A DNA stretch of 64,000 bases from the NCBI GenBank assembly GCA_030063045.1, contig JAQSEB010000157.1:310001-374000 (forward strand). The letters run 5' to 3'. Source of the stretch: Pratylenchus scribneri. Its lineage: Eukaryota; Nematoda; Chromadorea; Rhabditida; Pratylenchidae. Within the stretch, counting starts at the first letter, position 1, and each line of letters begins with the position of its first letter. Below the pieces are notes generated by a model. The model was not told where the DNA came from and did not search any database. It saw only the letters and a list, made by a program, of their open reading frames with translations. A program made the translations under genes and the position numbers. Of the stretch, positions 60,858-64,000 are shown in pieces.

Positions 60858-63768
60858 ATGAATTATTTGTCACAATGCGTTCAATCATTGTTGCTAATGC
60901 TAATTTATTCCAATTATGGTTTTTCAATGAAAGAGCAGCCGCCAAGAAAATGTAACAATTGTAAAATTATTAAATTATTATTGAATATTCAATTAACTTT
61001 TTTAATAAGACACTTTTCATTATAAATTTTTGTCAATTTTCAAAATATTTGTTAAAAATATTTCCAAAATTAATTCTCATCGATGCTTTCGGTAAAAAAT
61101 AATTTTTTATAAGCAGCAATACTAAATCCGTTTGCACATGAATTTCATCCTCAACGTCAATTAATTCCAAATTCGCCTCTATCTGAACCTTCAACATCGC
61201 AATTCATTTCCAATACAATTCAGCCGCATCAACAAATTGCCGATGATCCCATCAAATTGCCGGATTTTTTATTTGATTTCGAAGAAAATGAAAAACCCAT
61301 CATTTTACCAGATTCTCTATTTCCTTGGGAAGAAAAGGAACAAATCGCAAGCAGTCAAGATGTCAATTCAACTCCACCAGAAATGGGAAGCAACAGTCAA
61401 AGTATCCATATCACTACTCCGGAAATGGGAAGCAGCAATCAAGGTGTACATCTAACTCCGCTGGAAATAGGACAATCAGAAAACAAGCAGCAGGATACTC
61501 ATCACATCAATCGAGAATTAATAGGCGGCGAAAATCCTGGTGAAACCGTACAGAGTAAAGTTGATCCGGTCCATGATGAGGAAGTTAGTACTTCTCTAAA
61601 ACATGGAACGACAAATGGCGCACAATTAAATAATAAACAGAACATTGATCAATCAATTAAAACATTTGAATTTGACCAAAAACACGATATTACAAATTAT
61701 AATAGAAAATTGATGACGCCTACAGAATCCAAATCAGCCTCCGCCTCCAAAAGCGGAAAAGTAAAACAACATCATTTAAAACACCAATCACAGCCATCCA
61801 ATCGTAGAGATAAGAACAATCGTACAGATGCATTAAAGAAGGAAGTTGCTGGAAAACAATTGTACCATCCCGCCCTATCAGCAATACCGCCGATTGATCC
61901 TACGATCAACAATGTGCATATGCATGGGGAGCCAAGTACCAGTGGTGGATCGGGATCGAGGGGAAGAGGAAGAGACGGAATCAATGAAGCAGCCAATTCA
62001 AGTATGTTATTTCTCCCTTAAGTGGATAAAAATTTTGAATTTTAAATCAAATTTATTTTAAAATTTATATTGGATTTATTTAAATTAATTAATTTATTTA
62101 TATAAAAATATGATTAGATGATTTCAAGATAATTTATTAATTTGATTGGAAACTGTCAAAAGGCGTAAACATTAGATAAAGAAAATAATTTTTTTCATTT
62201 TTTGACTATACATTCTGGCTAATTTTATTTTTATTAATCATTTCAATTTCAGATATTAAAATTAAAAATATTCACAAAGAATTTAATCAAATTTAATAAA
62301 TTAATTAATAGCATGAAAAATTTCTAAACTATTTGTAACGACCAAAATTTGAGCATCCTTTCGGATTCGATAATCGGTATGCAAAATATGCCACAATTAG
62401 TAATTTAGAAATGAAATCAAAATATCGGCGGCGGATAAGCTAAAAAATGGCGAAATTATCAAAAAGCTAATATCTCACTTGTAAATTAAATTTCTTTTAA
62501 TTTTGGGAATTTTTTCCAAAATTATTTTATATTTCTATAATTGAAAAATAATTAATTAGAAAAATAGCAATATTTTTAGCCTCCGATTCAACTGCTACTC
62601 TTGAAACTGAGTCTTTGTTGCTTATAAAAAGAGAAATAGAAAAAAAGGAAAAATTAGAAAAATTCAACAAAATTAAAAAGTTTTTGACAAATTTGGAGAA
62701 AAAGATTGAGGAAATTGAAAAATTGGAACACATTTGGCTAATGGAAAAAATTCAACAATTTAATGCAAATGATAAAAATTTGGATCCAAATGAAAAGAAG
62801 GAGGGAGAAATTCATCAAATAAAAATTGAAATTTATAAACTTACCGATGAATATGAATCCATAGAAAAGGAAAAAAAGAATATTTTGGAATTAATTGAAA
62901 AAAAGAAAGAATTGACATCAATGAAAGAAAATAATTTGATCAAACTAAAATCGATCAATAGAAAAAAGAAAAAAATTAATGATAAACATAAGGTTCAATT
63001 TGGGAATTTTACACAAAAAAAAATATTTTAAAAATAATTTATATAGCCTGCAATTGAAAATTTCAATAAAATCGTAGAAGAATTAGCCCAAACGGATTAT
63101 CTTCTTTGGGAAAAACAAAAATATGAGAAGAATTTACAAAAACAAATTGATGAATTGCAGAAATCATTGATATATAAATTTATAAAATTGAACAATAATT
63201 TGGAGCCGGAAACAGAGAAAATTAAAGAGATTCAGGTAATTTCGTATATTTGTTTAGGTTAATATGAACAATAATATTTAGTTAAAAAATAACAAAACTT
63301 TTTCAATTATTTGTGGTAAATTCAATTATGAAAATCGAATCCATTGTCTAAGTATTAGCATAAATAAAAATAAATTGTTAATTTATAAATCTTTCACTTC
63401 AGTATCTAAATTTTGGCAGATAAATCATAAATTTTTAACATCAATCATATTCATGAATTTTATGCCAAAATTTCTTTATTGGAAAAATCTTTTTATTTGA
63501 ATGAGTTATTCATTCATCCTATTGGTCCAATAAATTAGAAAGCAATCATAGATCCCGAGAATTATATATTCTACTCTACTGTTCTATGATTTCCGTATTT
63601 TCAAATCAAATTAATTTATTTGAAAATTTAGAAACAAATGGAGGAACCATTGAAACATTTATGGATTGGATATGATATTATTCTTAAAATACTAGATCAA
63701 CATTGGAAAACCCCTGAAATAAAGGAAAAATATTATGATAGACAACCATTTGACTATAATTTAATCAG
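60858..63768 (+). CDS. Secreted coiled-coil protein, tandem copy 2 (5 exons seen, 3' end outside window)
   Basis: Exons 60858-60951, 61117-62001, 62580-62992, 63047-63235, 63632-63768, all in phase. The leader MNYLSQCVQSLLLMLIYSNY and the first-exon length (94) match copy 1. Exon 2 has a duplicated FLF.. box (LPDFLFDFEENEK and LPDSLFPWEEKEQ) and three near-repeats of TPPEMGSNSQSIHI type, then KEVAGKQLYHPALSAIPP as in exon 3 of copy 1. Exon 3 is coiled coil (KLEKFNKIKKFLTNLEKKIE). Exon 4 is 189 bp as in copy 1. Exon 5 carries KQMEEPLKHLWIGYDIILKI. The final exons should lie beyond 64000. Confidence 0.75.
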
Positions 63769-63804
63769 GTATAATTTGTTATTTTTGTGTTAGCCGGGTG
63801 AATA

Positions 63805-63955
63805 TTTTTTGTGTCTATTGGGGGAAGATAAAGGTAACCCCATTGGTCATCCGGTATTTAATTAGATTAATTCAGGGATAATGTATCTATTATCTCATGT
63901 ATTTCTAATTCAATCATCTATAAGGGAGCCCTTCAGTTAAAATTTAAAAACCATC
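63805..63955. repeat. Short repeat in the last visible intron of coiled-coil gene 2
   Basis: AAGATAAAGGTAACCCCATTGG and, at the other end, GGGAGCCCTTCAGTTAAAATT around ATGTATCTATTATCTCATG. Resembles a decayed member of the TGAAGGG family; low certainty. Confidence 0.35.
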
Positions 63956-64000
63956 AGCTCCACAATAATCGACAAGTTTACAAAATTTTCACTGATTGTA

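Overview
This is a strongly AT-rich eukaryotic window with many small exons, short GT..AG introns and almost no intergenic sequence free of repeats. Three genes encode nematode-type seven-transmembrane chemoreceptors (one Srd-like, two resembling Srsx), so the host is a nematode. AT richness, signal-peptide-bearing novel genes and many small foldback elements would suit a Tylenchina plant parasite such as a root-knot nematode, but that assignment is inference.

Layout. 1-0.5 kb: 3' end of a coiled-coil gene (+). 1.2-3.4 kb: Srd-like receptor (-). 3.8-4.2 kb: decayed second copy of the first gene's end. 5.2-10.6 kb: secreted FAD-dependent monooxygenase-like gene, copy A (+). 11.3-14.2 kb: repeat-rich spacer. 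14.4-35.2 kb: a chain of 31 exons on the + strand that reads as one gene of about 2,670 residues, with a signal peptide at the start, long charged helical and lysine-rich parts, and a poly(A) polymerase-like C-terminal region whose catalytic aspartates look lost. 36.3-44.2 kb: two divergent paralogous receptors, each with a satellite array of about 1.1 kb in the same intron. 45.8-51.1 kb: monooxygenase copy B (-), with one out-of-frame exon junction. 52.1-52.7 kb: tandem repeats. 53.5-59.2 kb and 60.9 kb to the end: two tandem paralogues (+) of a secreted coiled-coil protein, the second cut by the window edge.

The window is built from duplications. Four families occur twice: the coiled-coil end, the FAD gene (inverted, 35 kb apart), the Srsx-like receptor (inverted, adjacent) and the secreted coiled-coil gene (tandem). 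Five genes start with a hydrophobic leader, so the region looks like a cluster of secreted, lineage-specific proteins among chemoreceptors. What they do together cannot be read from the sequence.

The most unusual signals are the secreted poly(A) polymerase-like pseudoenzyme, the paired secreted flavoproteins with basic tails, and a short box (TTAATTCCGCCTGTT-like) shared by two otherwise different satellites. All three arrays lie in introns with the box in the sense orientation of the host gene. Foldback elements are dense and several share a telomere-like C-rich core.

Exon boundaries were set by hand from splice sites, phase and paralogue comparison; there is no transcript evidence.
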